Counted from the first letter of the stretch, positions 1 to 15,679 are shown. The stretch is DNA of 64,000 nucleotides from DASPHG01 sp963849605 (GCA_963849605.1 CAWKHX010000002.1:62001-126000), one strand, 5' to 3'. Notes: generated by a model not told the origin, from the sequence alone. Numbers and translations are program-made.

Positions 1-367
1 AGGATCGAGCCGTTGTCCACGACCGGGTCGGTGTTCGGCTGCCCGAGGATCGCGCAGTAGCCGCCCGCGGCGGCCGCGCGCGTGCCGGAGGCGATGTCCT
101 CCTCGTCCTCGCGCCCGGGCGTGCGCAGGTGGACGTGCGGGTCGACGAACGCCGGCACCGCGACGAGCCCGTCGCCGTCGATCACCTCGGTGCCCTCGGG
201 CGTGGGCAGCGAGTCGCCGACCTCCGCCACCTCCCCGTCGCGCAGCAGGATGTCCTGGGCGCCGTCGAGGCCCGCGCGCGGGTCGAGCAGCCGGGCGCCG
301 CGGATCAGGACGTCCGTTGTCGCGGTCGCGGCGGAGTCGAGCGGCGGTGCGTCGAAGCGCGGCGCCA

Positions 368-368
<1 letters not shown>
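1..368 (-). CDS. pyrC: Dihydroorotase, N-terminal part (runs off the left edge)
   Basis: Reading the minus strand from an ATG at 368 gives about 122 residues of an amidohydrolase. Dihydroorotase closes N-carbamoyl-aspartate to dihydroorotate, the third step of pyrimidine synthesis, in the cytoplasm. After a variable N-terminus the chain has the short beta-sandwich strands of the family (DVLIRGARLLDP) and then DPHVHLRTPG, whose HxH supplies two zinc ligands, followed by a Gly/Ala-rich stretch leading to QPNTDPVVDN, where N-T-x-P is typical of type I dihydroorotases. The catalytic Asp and remaining metal ligands lie outside the window. The ATG overlaps the pyrB stop as ATGA, so translation is probably coupled in a pyrR-pyrB-pyrC operon. 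Confidence 0.93.
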
Positions 369-1317
<949 letters not shown>

Positions 1318-1321
<4 letters not shown>

Positions 1322-1854
1322 GCCGCCACCCTTTCGCTGATGACCACCTCGTCGATGCCGTCCAGCTCCTCGACGCGCACGAAGACGCGCTCGGAGGCCG
1401 CCGTCGGCAGGTTCTTGCCCACGTAGTCGGGCCGGATCGGAAGCTCCCTGTGGCCGCGGTCGGCGACGACCGCGAGCTGAACGCACGCCGGCCGCCCGTA
1501 GTCGAAGAGGGCGTCGATCCCGGCGCGCACGGTGCGTCCCGTGTAGAGGACGTCGTCGACCAGGACCACGGTCATGCCCTCGATCGGGAACTCGATGTGC
1601 GAGGCGTGGACGGTCGGCTGGTTGCGCGTGGCCACGTCGTCGCGGTAGAAGGAGATGTCGATGTCGCCCAGCGGGATCGGCTCGCCGACCAGCTCGGCGA
1701 CGAGGTCGCGGAGGCGCTGTGCGAGCACTGCGCCGCGGCGATGGATCCCGACGACGGCGAGACTGCTCCCGCCCGTCTTCTCGACGATCTCGTGCGAGAT
1801 GCGCACGAGCGTGCGCCGCATGTCCTCGCCGTCGAGGACGACCTTGTCGCTCAC
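1318..1854 (-). CDS. pyrR: PyrR, pyrimidine operon RNA-binding regulator / uracil phosphoribosyltransferase
   Basis: A 178-residue protein of the type I phosphoribosyltransferase fold. The PRPP-binding motif VLVDDVLYTGRT lies at about residues 97-108, and the family features IHRRGAVLAQRL and DISFYRDD are present. PyrR proteins bind a conserved hairpin in the leader of pyr mRNA when UMP/UTP is high, and usually have weak uracil phosphoribosyltransferase activity. Start is GTG at 1854, preceded by AAGGAG four bases upstream. The gene overlaps pyrB by four bases. The RNA hairpin directly upstream (listed separately) matches the PyrR target, so autogenous control of pyrR-pyrB-pyrC is the natural reading. 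Confidence 0.96.
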
Positions 1855-1858
1855 TTCG

Positions 1859-1891
1859 CTCCTTCCTGGCCTCTCTGGACCGGGTTAAAGG
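1859..1891 (-). promoter_or_regulatory. PyrR-binding RNA hairpin overlapping the pyrR ribosome-binding site
   Basis: On the minus strand the leader reads GGTCCAGAGAGGCC at 1881-1868. This matches the known PyrR target UCCNGNGAGG: stem GG(U)CC/GGCC with one bulged U and the loop AGAGA. A lower stem can form from CC/GG and from CCUU (about 1891-1888) with AAGG, which is part of the AAGGAG Shine-Dalgarno at 1864-1859. PyrR binding would therefore hide the ribosome-binding site, the translational repression described for mycobacterial PyrR, rather than terminate transcription. I see no terminator between this element and GTG 1854. Confidence 0.85.
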
Positions 1892-1913
1892 GGCTGTCGG
1901 CGCGAGCGTAGCA

Positions 1914-2845
1914 CTAGGACTTGATGTGAACCGGCGGGCCGCGCTCCGGGAACGGAATTTGCACACGATCGAAGTCGCGCGGGACGATCGTGGCCTCGAA
2001 CACCTCGCGCGCCTCGGCGCGGAGCTCCTCGGCGGGGTGGCGTGGCGAGACGTGCGTGAGCGCGAGCAGCGCGACCTCGGCGGCGGCGGCCAGCTCGGCC
2101 GCGCCGCGGGCGGTCGAATGGCCGGTCTCGGCGGCGCGGTCGGCCTCCTCGGCGGTGAAGGTCGCCTCGTGCACGAGCAGGTCGGCCCCGTGGGCGATCG
2201 CGCGCGTGGCGTCCGCCGGCGCGGTGTCGCCGGTCAGCACGAGCTTGCGCCCGCGGCGGCTCTCCCCCAGCACCTGCTCGGGCAGCACCTCGCCGCCGTC
2301 GACGCTCACGGGCTCGCCGCGCTGCAGCCGGCCGAAGTCGGGGCCCGGCTGGACGCCGAGCTCACGCGCGCGGTCCTCGTCGAAGCGGCCGGGCGGTCCT
2401 GCTCCACCAGGACGTACCCATACGCCTTGACGCGATGGTCGACCTCGAACGGCGCCACCAGGTAGCCGTCGCGCTCGAGCGGGGCGTTCGGCTCTAGCTC
2501 GACGAGCTTGACGTCGTACGGCGCGCCGCCGATCACGGGGCGCAGCGTCTCGAACAGCGCGCGCAGCCCGCGCGGACCGTAGATCGTGAGGGGCGTCTCG
2601 CGCCCGCGCAGCCCGAACGTCTTCAGCATCCCGGGCAGCCCGAGGAAGTGGTCGGCGTGGAAGTGCGTCAGGAAGATCTCCTCGAGCTCGATCAGGCCGA
2701 TCGAGCGGAGGAGCTGGCGCTGCGTCCCCTCGCCGCAGTCGAACAGCATGCGATCGCCGCCGCGCCGCACGAGCGTGGCGGGAAGGCCGCGCGCGCCGGT
2801 GGGCGCCGAGCCGGCGGTGCCGATGAACATGACGTCGAGGTCCAC
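1914..2845 (-). CDS. rnz: Ribonuclease Z, with a frameshift
   Basis: Metallo-beta-lactamase-fold tRNA 3'-end endonuclease. The N-terminal part (GTG start 2845, MFIGTAGSAPTG, GTQRQLL) has the zinc motif THFHADHFLGLPG. The C-terminal part, in another frame, has LTGDTAPAD, HEATF, TGHSTARGAAELA and LTHVSPRH, the remaining metal ligands. The two parts join at about 2388-2394: one base is missing in a GC run (frame 1 ends VLVEQDRP, frame 2 resumes GRFDEDRA). Restoring one base gives about 310 residues, the usual length. Either a consensus error or a recently broken gene; the rest is well conserved, so an error is more likely. It lies upstream of pyrR on the same strand, 60 bases away. The ATG at 2830 is an alternative start. 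Confidence 0.9.
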
Positions 2846-2906
2846 GGACGTATCTTCGCGGCATCGACATTTCGTCGAGGCTAAGCGCACGCATCGGCCC
2901 AGCGCC

Positions 2907-2935
2907 TTGCGGGACTTTTCCCAGGTATCTACCCT
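2907..2935 (+). promoter_or_regulatory. Candidate sigma-70-type promoter for the signalling cluster
   Basis: TTGCGG at 2907-2912 and TACCCT at 2930-2935 are separated by 17 bases, about 30 bases ahead of the kinase TTG start at 2966, whose ribosome-binding site is GAGGAGGGGG at about 2954-2963. The -10 keeps only the TA...T positions of the consensus. This is the only promoter-like pair I see in the 120-base divergent gap between rnz and the kinase. It is inferred from spacing alone. Confidence 0.35.
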
Positions 2936-2965
2936 CGGCCATTCCCGGAGTCCGAGGAGGGGGCT

Positions 2966-8848
<5,883 letters not shown>

Positions 8849-8864
<16 letters not shown>

Positions 8865-9694
8865 CGCCCCAGCCGGGCGGGGAGCTGGAGCGCATAGAGA
8901 TCGAGCTGCTGCTCGAGGCGATCGACCGGCACTACGGCTTCGACTTCCGCGGCTACGCGATCGGATCGCTGCGCCGGCGGCTGTGGCGCAGCGCCGCCGA
9001 GGAGGGCGTGCAGTCGATCTCGGGGCTCCAGGAGAGGGTCCTCCACGACCCGCGGGCGATGGAGCGGCTGCTCACGGGGTTGTCGGTGAACGTCACGACG
9101 ATGTTCCGCGACCCGACGTTCTACGTCGCGTTCCGCGAGCACGTCGTCCCGCTCCTGCGCACCTATCCGTTCATCCGGGTCTGGAACGCCGGCTGCTCAA
9201 CGGGTGAGGAGACCCACTCGCTCGCGATCCTGCTCCAGGAGGAGGGCCTGTACGAGCGCGCGCGGATCTACGCGACCGACTTCAACTCGGACGTCCTGGC
9301 CCGCGCGCACGCCGGCGAGCTGCCGCTCGACCGCATGCAGGAGTACACGCAGAACTACCAGCGCGCCGGTGGCAAGAGCGACTTCTCGGCGTACTACTCC
9401 GTCGAGCACGGGGTCGCAAAGCTCGACCAGGCGCTCAGCGAGCACGTCGTGTTCGCCCAGCACAACCTCGCCTCCGACCGCTCGTTCAACGAGTTCAACG
9501 TGGTGCTCTGCCGCAACGTCCTCATCTACTTCGGCCGCGACCTCCAGCGGCGCGTGCACCAGCTCTTCTACGACAGCCTCGCCCGCTTCGGCGTGCTCGG
9601 TCTCGGTCAGAAGGAGAGCCTCCGCTTCACCGACCTCGAGGACCGCTACGAGGAACTCGACGCGCGCGAGAAGATCTACCGGAGGATCGCCTGA
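8849..9694 (+). CDS. cheR: CheR-type protein-glutamate O-methyltransferase
   Basis: 281 residues with the two CheR parts: an all-alpha N-terminal domain (IDRHYGFDFRGYAIGSLRRRL, then NVTTMFRDPTFY) and a SAM-binding Rossmann domain with NAGCSTGEETHSLAILL (motif I), YATDFNSDVL and the late motif FNVVLCRNVLIYF. CheR uses S-adenosylmethionine to methylate glutamates of signalling coiled coils, normally chemoreceptors. No chemoreceptor, CheA or CheW is in the window, so the partner may be the adjacent poly-HAMP kinase (inference). GTG start at 8849 inside the 3' end of the kinase, and it overlaps cheB by one base, so the three are probably co-translated. Confidence 0.93.
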
Positions 9695-10269
9695 TGGCAT
9701 TCGAGCTGATCGTGATCGGCGGGTCGTGGGGCGGCATGCGCGCCATGGCGACCGTGCTCGAGGCGCTCCCGGCCGGCTTCGAGATGCCGATCGTCCTCGC
9801 CCAGCACCGGCCCGCGGCGGCCGACGAGGAGATGCTCGAGCGGGTGCTGGGACGCAGCTCGAAGCTCGAAGTCGTCCCGGCGACCGACAAGGAGCCGATG
9901 GCGCCGGGGCACGTGTACACCGCTCCGGCCGACTACCACCTGCTCGTCGAGCCGGGACACCTGGCACTCAGCGCGGACGAACCGGTCGAGTTCTCGCGCC
10001 CGTCCATCGACGTGCTCTTCGAGTCGGCGGCCGAGAGCTACGGCGCCCGGACGGTCGGCGTGCTGCTGACCGGCGCGAACCAGGACGGCGCCGCGGGCCT
10101 GGCCCGGATCGCCGCGGCCGGGGGCTTCACGGTCGTCCAGGACCCCGAGACCGCCGAACGGGCCGACATGCCAGCCGCAGCGATCGAGCGCGGCGCCGCT
10201 CGCCGCGTGCTGCCGCTCGAGCGAATCGGGCCGTTCCTGGCGGAGCTCCGGTCCGGAGGTCCGCGATGA
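9694..10269 (+). CDS. cheB: CheB-type methylesterase without a receiver domain
   Basis: 191 residues covering only the CheB catalytic domain. The triad is visible: Ser in IGGSWGGMRAM, His in LAQHRP and Asp in LTGANQDGAAGL. PGHVYTAPADYHLL is the conserved substrate-side region. CheB removes methyl esters placed by CheR. Classical CheB is activated by phosphorylation of an N-terminal receiver, which is absent here, so this enzyme is either constitutive or controlled through the receivers of its neighbours (inference). It overlaps the next gene as ATGA. Confidence 0.92.
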   Translation: MAFELIVIGGSWGGMRAMATVLEALPAGFEMPIVLAQHRPAAADEEMLERVLGRSSKLEVVPATDKEPMAPGHVYTAPADYHLLVEPGHLALSADEPVEFSRPSIDVLFESAAESYGARTVGVLLTGANQDGAAGLARIAAAGGFTVVQDPETAERADMPAAAIERGAARRVLPLERIGPFLAELRSGGPR

Positions 10270-12794
10270 GCGCATCGACCCGCGCGAAGGTCCTGCTGGT
10301 CGACGACCAGGTGGAGAACCTGATCGCGCTCGAGGCCGTGCTCGAGCCGCTCGGGCAGACGCTGGTGCGCGCCTCGTCCGGCCACGAGGCGCTCGGCCAT
10401 CTCCTGCGCGACGAGTTCGCGCTGATCCTGATGGACGTCCAGATGCCCGACCTGGACGGCTTCGAGACCGCCGCGTACATCAAGCGGCGCGAGAAGACGC
10501 GCCACATCCCGATCATCTTCCTGACGGCGATCAGCAAAGAGCTCCATCACGTCTTCCGCGGGTACTCGGCGGGCGCCGTCGACTACGTCCTGAAGCCGTT
10601 CGACCCACTCGTGCTGCGGTCGAAGGTCGCCGTGTTCATCGACCTATACGAGAAGGAGCGTGCGCTGCGCGAGAGCGAGCGGCGCTTCCGCACCGCGTTC
10701 GAGCACGCCCCGATCGGCATCGCGCTGACGACGCTCGACGGCCGCCTCGTCGACGCGAACAAGGCCCTGCTCACGCTGCTGAACCGCACGCACGCCGACC
10801 TGCTCACCCGCGACGCCTCCGGCCTCGTCCATCCGGACGACCGCGCCGTCCTGGACGACTACCTCGGCCGGATCGAGGCCGGCGAGCTGTCCGGCTTCAG
10901 CTCCGAGCTGCGGTTTCTGCGCCCCCAGGGCGAGCAGGTCCCCGCGATCGTGAGCGGCGCCACGGTTCCGGACGAGGACGGCAAGCCGCTGCACGTGATC
11001 GTCCAGGTGACCGACCTGACCGAACGGCGCGCCGCCGAGCGCGAGCGCGAGCGCAGGCAGCTCGAGCAGGGCGCGCGCCGCGAGGCGGAGGCGGTCGCTA
11101 CGACACTCGGGAAGCTCCAGGGCGTCACGGACGTGGCGCTCGCCCACCTGGGCTTCGACGAGCTGGCGGCCGCACTCCTGCCGCGAGTGGCGGAGACGCT
11201 CGACGCCGACGCCGCCGGGATCATCGTGCTCGACACCGACGCCGAGACGCAGGGCACGACCGCGTCGGGCGCGGCGCTCCTGCCGGACGGGGGCATCGAG
11301 CGCGGAGACCGCATCCCGATGCCGCAGGACGCCAGCCGGCTCGCCGGAACCGACGGGCCGATGGGGATCGCGGCCCTCGACGATCCCGACGTGCTTCACC
11401 CGTTGCTGCGCGACACCGGCCTGCAGTCGGTCGCGGCCGCGCCCCTCTTCGTCAGCCAGGGCGCCAGCGGCGCGCTCCAGGTCGGCTCGCTCCAACCCCG
11501 CGAGTTCACCCCCGAGGAGGTGTCGCTGCTCAGCCTCCTGGCCGACCGCGCGGCGCTCGCCGTGCGCCACGCGCGGCAGTACGAGCACGAGCGGGGGATC
11601 GTCGAGACGCTCCAGCGGACCCTTCTCCCCCCCTCGTTGCCACTCGTGCCGGGGTTCACCATGGCGGCGCGCTACCTGCCTGCCGAGACCGACTCGCGTG
11701 TCGGCGGCGACTGGTACGACGTGATCGTGCTCGACGAGGGGCGGCTCGCCATCGCGATCGGCGACGTCTCGGGGCACGGGATCCGGGCGGCGGCGCTGAT
11801 GGGCCAGCTCCGCAACGCCCTGCGCGCATATGCCTTCGAGGGCTATCCCCCGTCGGTCGCGGCCGGGCGGCTCGACGGGCTCGTGCGCCAGCTCGAGAGC
11901 GGCTGGTTCGCGACGCTCGTCTACGCCGTCATCGAGCCGGACGGCCACAAGATGACGATCGCGAACGCCGGCCATCCCTCACCGCTCATCGTCACGCCGG
12001 ACGGCGAGGCGAGCTTCCTGGAGGACGTGCGCTCCAGCCCGCTCGGCACGTCGCGCCCCATGGATGTCTTCGAGGAGACGACCATCGAACTGCCCGCCGG
12101 CTCGATGCTCTTCTTCTATACCGACGGCCTCGTCGAGCGGCGCGGCACACCGCTCCTCGACTCACTCGAGCACCTGCGGAAGGTCGTCGCCGAGGGCCCG
12201 GACGAGCCGGAGGCGCTATGCGAGCACGTTCGCGCAGCCCTGCTCGGCGACACCCCGCCGCGCGACGACGTGGCGTTCATGGCGGTCCGCACGATCTCGC
12301 TGACCAGCGAGCGCCTGCGCCTGACGATGCCGGCCGAGCCGAAGACGCTCGTGGCGGCGCGCTCGATCATCGGCCGGTGGCTGACCGCGGCGGGCGCCGA
12401 CGACACGACCGTGCGGGACATGCAGACCGCATGCCACGAGGCCTGCGCGAACGTGATCGAGCATGCCTATCGCTTCCGCGAGGCTACGTTCGAGATCGAG
12501 GGGTCGCTCGCGGACGAGGAGATCGTTCTGACGATCCGCGACACGGGCGGCTGGCGCGGCGCCGGCAACCCTGACCGCGGCCGCGGCTTCGCAATGATGA
12601 AGTCGCTCGTCGACGACGTGTCCGTGGAGAGCGACGACGGCGGCACGGCCGTGACGCTTCGCCGCCGGCTGAAGCCGGCGGCCGTCAGCGCTGCGAAGCC
12701 GGTGAGAGCAGCCCGGGACGGACGCGGGAAACCTCGGCGCGGCGCGCGCCGGGGCGCTTCGAACGGTACATCGCGTGGTCGGCCCGCCGGATGA
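10266..12794 (+). CDS. REC-PAS-GAF-PP2C-HATPase fusion (RsbU-like phosphatase plus RsbW-like kinase)
   Basis: 842 residues from ATG 10266. Receiver (1-125) with LILMDVQMPDLDGF and Lys in YVLKPFD; PAS (about 140-255, FRTAFEHAPIGIAL); GAF (about 290-435); PP2C/SpoIIE phosphatase (about 445-660) with VGGDWYDV, GDVSGHG, YTDGLVE and RDDVAFM; and an anti-sigma-type GHKL ATPase (about 675-805) with CHEACANVIEHAY and RGRGFAMMKSLVD. The last 40 residues are basic and low-complexity. RsbU phosphatases dephosphorylate an anti-anti-sigma factor and RsbW kinases phosphorylate it, so one chain carries both activities of a stress partner switch. No STAS protein or sigma factor is nearby, so the targets are encoded elsewhere. 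The longer upstream frame is a shadow of cheR and cheB. Its last 110 bases overlap the convergent GGDEF gene. Confidence 0.92.
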   Translation: MSASTRAKVLLVDDQVENLIALEAVLEPLGQTLVRASSGHEALGHLLRDEFALILMDVQMPDLDGFETAAYIKRREKTRHIPIIFLTAISKELHHVFRGYSAGAVDYVLKPFDPLVLRSKVAVFIDLYEKERALRESERRFRTAFEHAPIGIALTTLDGRLVDANKALLTLLNRTHADLLTRDASGLVHPDDRAVLDDYLGRIEAGELSGFSSELRFLRPQGEQVPAIVSGATVPDEDGKPLHVIVQVTDLTERRAAERERERRQLEQGARREAEAVATTLGKLQGVTDVALAHLGFDELAAALLPRVAETLDADAAGIIVLDTDAETQGTTASGAALLPDGGIERGDRIPMPQDASRLAGTDGPMGIAALDDPDVLHPLLRDTGLQSVAAAPLFVSQGASGALQVGSLQPREFTPEEVSLLSLLADRAALAVRHARQYEHERGIVETLQRTLLPPSLPLVPGFTMAARYLPAETDSRVGGDWYDVIVLDEGRLAIAIGDVSGHGIRAAALMGQLRNALRAYAFEGYPPSVAAGRLDGLVRQLESGWFATLVYAVIEPDGHKMTIANAGHPSPLIVTPDGEASFLEDVRSSPLGTSRPMDVFEETTIELPAGSMLFFYTDGLVERRGTPLLDSLEHLRKVVAEGPDEPEALCEHVRAALLGDTPPRDDVAFMAVRTISLTSERLRLTMPAEPKTLVAARSIIGRWLTAAGADDTTVRDMQTACHEACANVIEHAYRFREATFEIEGSLADEEIVLTIRDTGGWRGAGNPDRGRGFAMMKSLVDDVSVESDDGGTAVTLRRRLKPAAVSAAKPVRAARDGRGKPRRGARRGASNGTSRGRPAG

Positions 12795-13620
12795 GGCCGT
12801 CCGGAGTGGTCGCGGCCGGATTTGCTGTGAACGCGACCCCCACGCTCGCCCCCAGCTGGAGCCCGCCCGCGTAGGGCCGGGAGAGCTCCAGGGCGATCCG
12901 CTCGCCCAGGTGCTGGGCCGCCTCGACGTCGCCGACGTCCTCGGCGAGGACCGTGAACTCGTCACCGCCGTAGCGCGAGACGGTGTCGGCCGTCCGCACC
13001 AGCGCCCGCAGGCGCCGGCCCGCCTCGACGAGCACGTCGTCTCCGGCCTTGTGTCCGTGCACGTCGTTCACCTGCTTGAACCCGTCCAGGTCGACGAACA
13101 GGACGCCCAGCGGCACCGTCCGCCGCCGCGCGCGGGCGAGCGCCTGCTCAAGCCGGTCGTGGAACAGGTCGCGGTTCGGAAGCCCGGTCAGCGCGTCGTG
13201 CAGGGCGCGGTGGGTGAGCGCGGCGGTCTGCTTGCGCAGCCGGTGCAGGTCGATGAACACGGCCAGCTTCGACCGCAGCACGGCCGGGTCGTACGGCTTC
13301 ACGATGTAGTCCACCGCCCCGGCCGAGTAGGCCTCGAGGCTGCGCTCGGGCGTGTCCTGCCCGGTGACGAAGATGATCGGCACGTAGCGGGTCTTCTGCC
13401 GGCGCCTGATCGCGGCGGCCGTCTCGAACCCGTCCATGCCCGGCAGGCCAATGTCCAGCAGGATCGCCGCGATGTCCGGCTCGTGCAGCAGGTGGCGCAG
13501 CGCCTCCTCGCCGGAGGTCGCAGTCGTCAACTCCACGTCGAGTGGCTCGACCACGGCGCGGACGGCCTCGAGGGAGGCCGCGCTGTCGTCTACGGCTAGA
13601 AGTTCAACGGGTTCGTGCAA
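12685..13620 (-). CDS. Receiver-GGDEF diguanylate cyclase response regulator
   Basis: 311 residues. The receiver (1-125) has AVDDSAA, phospho-Asp in ILLDIGLPGMDGF and YIVKPYD. The GGDEF domain (about 140-300) has ALTGLPNRDLF, VDLDGFKQVND and an intact RYGGDEF. An RTAD inhibitory site lies five residues before GGDEF, so the enzyme should make cyclic di-GMP with product feedback. TTG start at 13620 preceded by AGGAGG six bases upstream; this spacing decides the start, since the nearby ATG is out of frame. Its receiver resembles that of the convergent REC-PAS-GAF protein, suggesting a common phosphodonor such as the poly-HAMP kinase (inference). It ends inside that neighbour on the opposite strand. 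Confidence 0.94.
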   Translation of the reverse strand: MHEPVELLAVDDSAASLEAVRAVVEPLDVELTTATSGEEALRHLLHEPDIAAILLDIGLPGMDGFETAAAIRRRQKTRYVPIIFVTGQDTPERSLEAYSAGAVDYIVKPYDPAVLRSKLAVFIDLHRLRKQTAALTHRALHDALTGLPNRDLFHDRLEQALARARRRTVPLGVLFVDLDGFKQVNDVHGHKAGDDVLVEAGRRLRALVRTADTVSRYGGDEFTVLAEDVGDVEAAQHLGERIALELSRPYAGGLQLGASVGVAFTANPAATTPDGLIRRADHAMYRSKRPGARRAEVSRVRPGLLSPASQR

Positions 13621-13677
13621 TCCATGCCTCCTGTGCGCGATTCCCGAGCCGGGCGGTCTCGAAACCCCTGAAACCTC

Positions 13678-14250
13678 TTACTCGGGCTCGGTCGTGCCCA
13701 CGACCCGGGCGGGCGCCCCGACGGCGATCGAGTTGTCGGGGATGCGCCCGCGCACCACGCTGTTCGCGCCGATGATGCAGCGCTCGCCGATGTCCGACCC
13801 GCGCAGGACCGCGACGCGCTCCCCGATCCACGTCCCGCGGCCGATCCGGATCGGGCTGGTGGCCAGCGGCCCGCGGAGCACGCTCGGCTCGCCGCGGACG
13901 AACGTGTGGTCCGAATCGACGACCGTGCTGAAAGCGCTCAGCACGACGTAGTCCTCGATCAGGATCGACTCCGCGGCGCTAATCGTGCAGTAGGGCCGGA
14001 TGCCGACGCTCGATCCGATCCGGAGCACGGGCTCGGTGGCCTCCCACGCCACGCGCTCGACCGACAGCCACGCGCCGTGGAAGATCAGCGTGTTGCGGCC
14101 GACGGTCATCAGGTGGGGGCCGAACACCCAGTCCGGCTTATGCAAGATCGCGCCATCGCCGAACTCGTGGAAGCGCCGCCGCCACCACGGCCGGGTGAGG
14201 CGGCCGCGCAGCGCCACGCGCTTGATCGGCCGGTTTACGTAGCTCCGCAC
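13678..14250 (-). CDS. Hexapeptide-repeat acyltransferase (LbH family)
   Basis: About 190 residues rich in left-handed beta-helix hexapeptides (ILHKPDWVFGPHLMTVGRN; IRIGRGTWIGERVAVLRG; IGERCIIGANSVVRG) and ending PDNSIAVGAPARVVG, the classic end of sugar O-acetyltransferases and colanic-type acyltransferases. Likely acetylates a sugar of the surface polysaccharide. DSDHTF matches the active-site neighbourhood (His in DxxH). The frame is open farther upstream, but the GTG at 14250, seven bases past the stop of the preceding sulfatase-like gene, gives the normal N-terminus (VRSYVNRPIKR). Probably co-transcribed with that gene. Confidence 0.85.
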   Translation of the reverse strand: MRSYVNRPIKRVALRGRLTRPWWRRRFHEFGDGAILHKPDWVFGPHLMTVGRNTLIFHGAWLSVERVAWEATEPVLRIGSSVGIRPYCTISAAESILIEDYVVLSAFSTVVDSDHTFVRGEPSVLRGPLATSPIRIGRGTWIGERVAVLRGSDIGERCIIGANSVVRGRIPDNSIAVGAPARVVGTTEPE

Positions 14251-14257
14251 GGACGTC

Positions 14258-15655
14258 TCAGAGGTATCCGAGCGTCCGCATCTGCTCCTCGATGCGGGCG
14301 AGCTCCTCGTCGGAGGCGGTCGGCGCCGCGTCGGCGGCGGGCGCCACCACGGGGCCGGCGGGCTGGCGGTCGAGCGCGGCGAGCAGGTCGGGCGGGGCAT
14401 CGGCGCGCGCCACGGCGCGCGGGCGCTCCTCGAGCGGGTCGTCGCCGAGGTCGTAGAGCTTCAGCTCGCCGCCCAGCCGCAGCAGCTTGGTCCCGCCGCG
14501 GACGGCGCATTCCATGATCGCGTTGAGGTTGTCCATCGCCTCGGGCCCCGCTCCCCAGGCCTTGATCGCGTCGAGCTTGCGCGGGTCGTCGTGCTCGCCG
14601 GGCGAGTCGAACTGCGCGACCGCGACCTCCGCCGGGCGGCGGTCCCACGGGTGGGTCTCGAGCCCGACCGCCTCCGCGATCACCCGCGGCAGCTCGACGA
14701 GGCTCCTCATCGCCTCCGGCGCGTTCGGGCCGCTGACGATGAACGGCACGTGCAGGAGCCGCTCGTCGAGCGAGTACGCGTGCCCCAGGAGGCCGCCCTC
14801 GCCGAAGTTCTCGCCGTGATCGGAGCAGATCAGGACGAGCGTGTCGTCGAGCTTCCCCGCATCGTCGAGCGCGGTGAGCGTGTCGGCCACCCATGCGTCG
14901 AGCTGGCGGATAGCGCGGTCGTAGAGGTGACGCATGCGCGCGAGCGCGTCGTCAGGCACGTCGAAGTCGGCGACGCAGACACGCCATATCTCGCCCAGCG
15001 TCAGGTGCCGGCGCGCCTCCTCGGCGGCACGCACGCGGTCGATCGGCCCCAGGTCGTTGAACGGCTTGGGCGGCAGGTAGGGCGAGTGGCACTCGATCAG
15101 GTTCACGAACCAGAACTCCGGCCCGTCGCCGTCGTCGGCGAACCAGTCCCTGAGCACCTTCCCGGCGTCCGCCGCGCCGTCGTCGCTGCGCGCGCGGAGC
15201 GCGTCAAACGCCCAGCGGGCGCGCGGCCTCCACCTCGTCGAGACCATCTGGGCGGCGCGGTCCGGCGTGACGTCGCGCCAGTCGTCGAAGCCGGTCGCGA
15301 ACCCGCTCGCCTCCGCGACCCAGATGTTCGAGCTGACGCCGCGCGTGCGGTAGCCGGCACGGCGCAGGACCTCGGGCAGGACGCGGTCGGCCGCCGCTTC
15401 GAGCACCGGCTTACAGCCGCTCGGCATCTCGCCGGGGGCGCGGTTCAGGCCGGCGGCGCGCGGCAAGAGGCCGGTGAACATCGACGCGTGCGACGGCATC
15501 GTCCAGCACGCCGTGGCGTGGACATCCGGTAGCGCCGTGCCGCTCGATGCGAGCTGGGCGAGCGCCGGGGTCGTGCCGGGCGCCGCGCCGTAGGGCTCGA
15601 GTGCGTCCGCGCGTGCCGTGTCGAGCACGATCACCAGCACGTTCGGGCGAGCCAT
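14258..15655 (-). CDS. Sulfatase/alkaline-phosphatase superfamily enzyme with a Thr at the nucleophile position
   Basis: 465 residues. The N-terminus RPNVLVIVLDTARADAL carries the first metal Asp; the nucleophile region is CWTMPSHASMFTG; the second metal site is CSDHGENFGEGG; the C-terminus ends MRTLGYL, common in this superfamily. Genuine sulfatases need a Cys or Ser in C/SxPxR that becomes formylglycine. Here the position is Thr followed by PSH, so phosphodiesterase or phosphotransferase chemistry, or sulfatase-like hydrolysis through Thr, is more plausible. No signal peptide, so apparently cytoplasmic. Divergent from a second Thr-type paralogue only 24 bases away. Confidence 0.85.
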   Translation of the reverse strand: MARPNVLVIVLDTARADALEPYGAAPGTTPALAQLASSGTALPDVHATACWTMPSHASMFTGLLPRAAGLNRAPGEMPSGCKPVLEAAADRVLPEVLRRAGYRTRGVSSNIWVAEASGFATGFDDWRDVTPDRAAQMVSTRWRPRARWAFDALRARSDDGAADAGKVLRDWFADDGDGPEFWFVNLIECHSPYLPPKPFNDLGPIDRVRAAEEARRHLTLGEIWRVCVADFDVPDDALARMRHLYDRAIRQLDAWVADTLTALDDAGKLDDTLVLICSDHGENFGEGGLLGHAYSLDERLLHVPFIVSGPNAPEAMRSLVELPRVIAEAVGLETHPWDRRPAEVAVAQFDSPGEHDDPRKLDAIKAWGAGPEAMDNLNAIMECAVRGGTKLLRLGGELKLYDLGDDPLEERPRAVARADAPPDLLAALDRQPAGPVVAPAADAAPTASDEELARIEEQMRTLGYL

Positions 15656-15679
15656 TCGGCAAGGATAAGGTCAAATTCG

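Noticed and set aside
10266..13620. Reading the convergent REC-GGDEF and REC-PAS proteins as one duplicated gene
   Set aside because: Only the receivers are alike; the rest differs, so this is shared ancestry of one domain.
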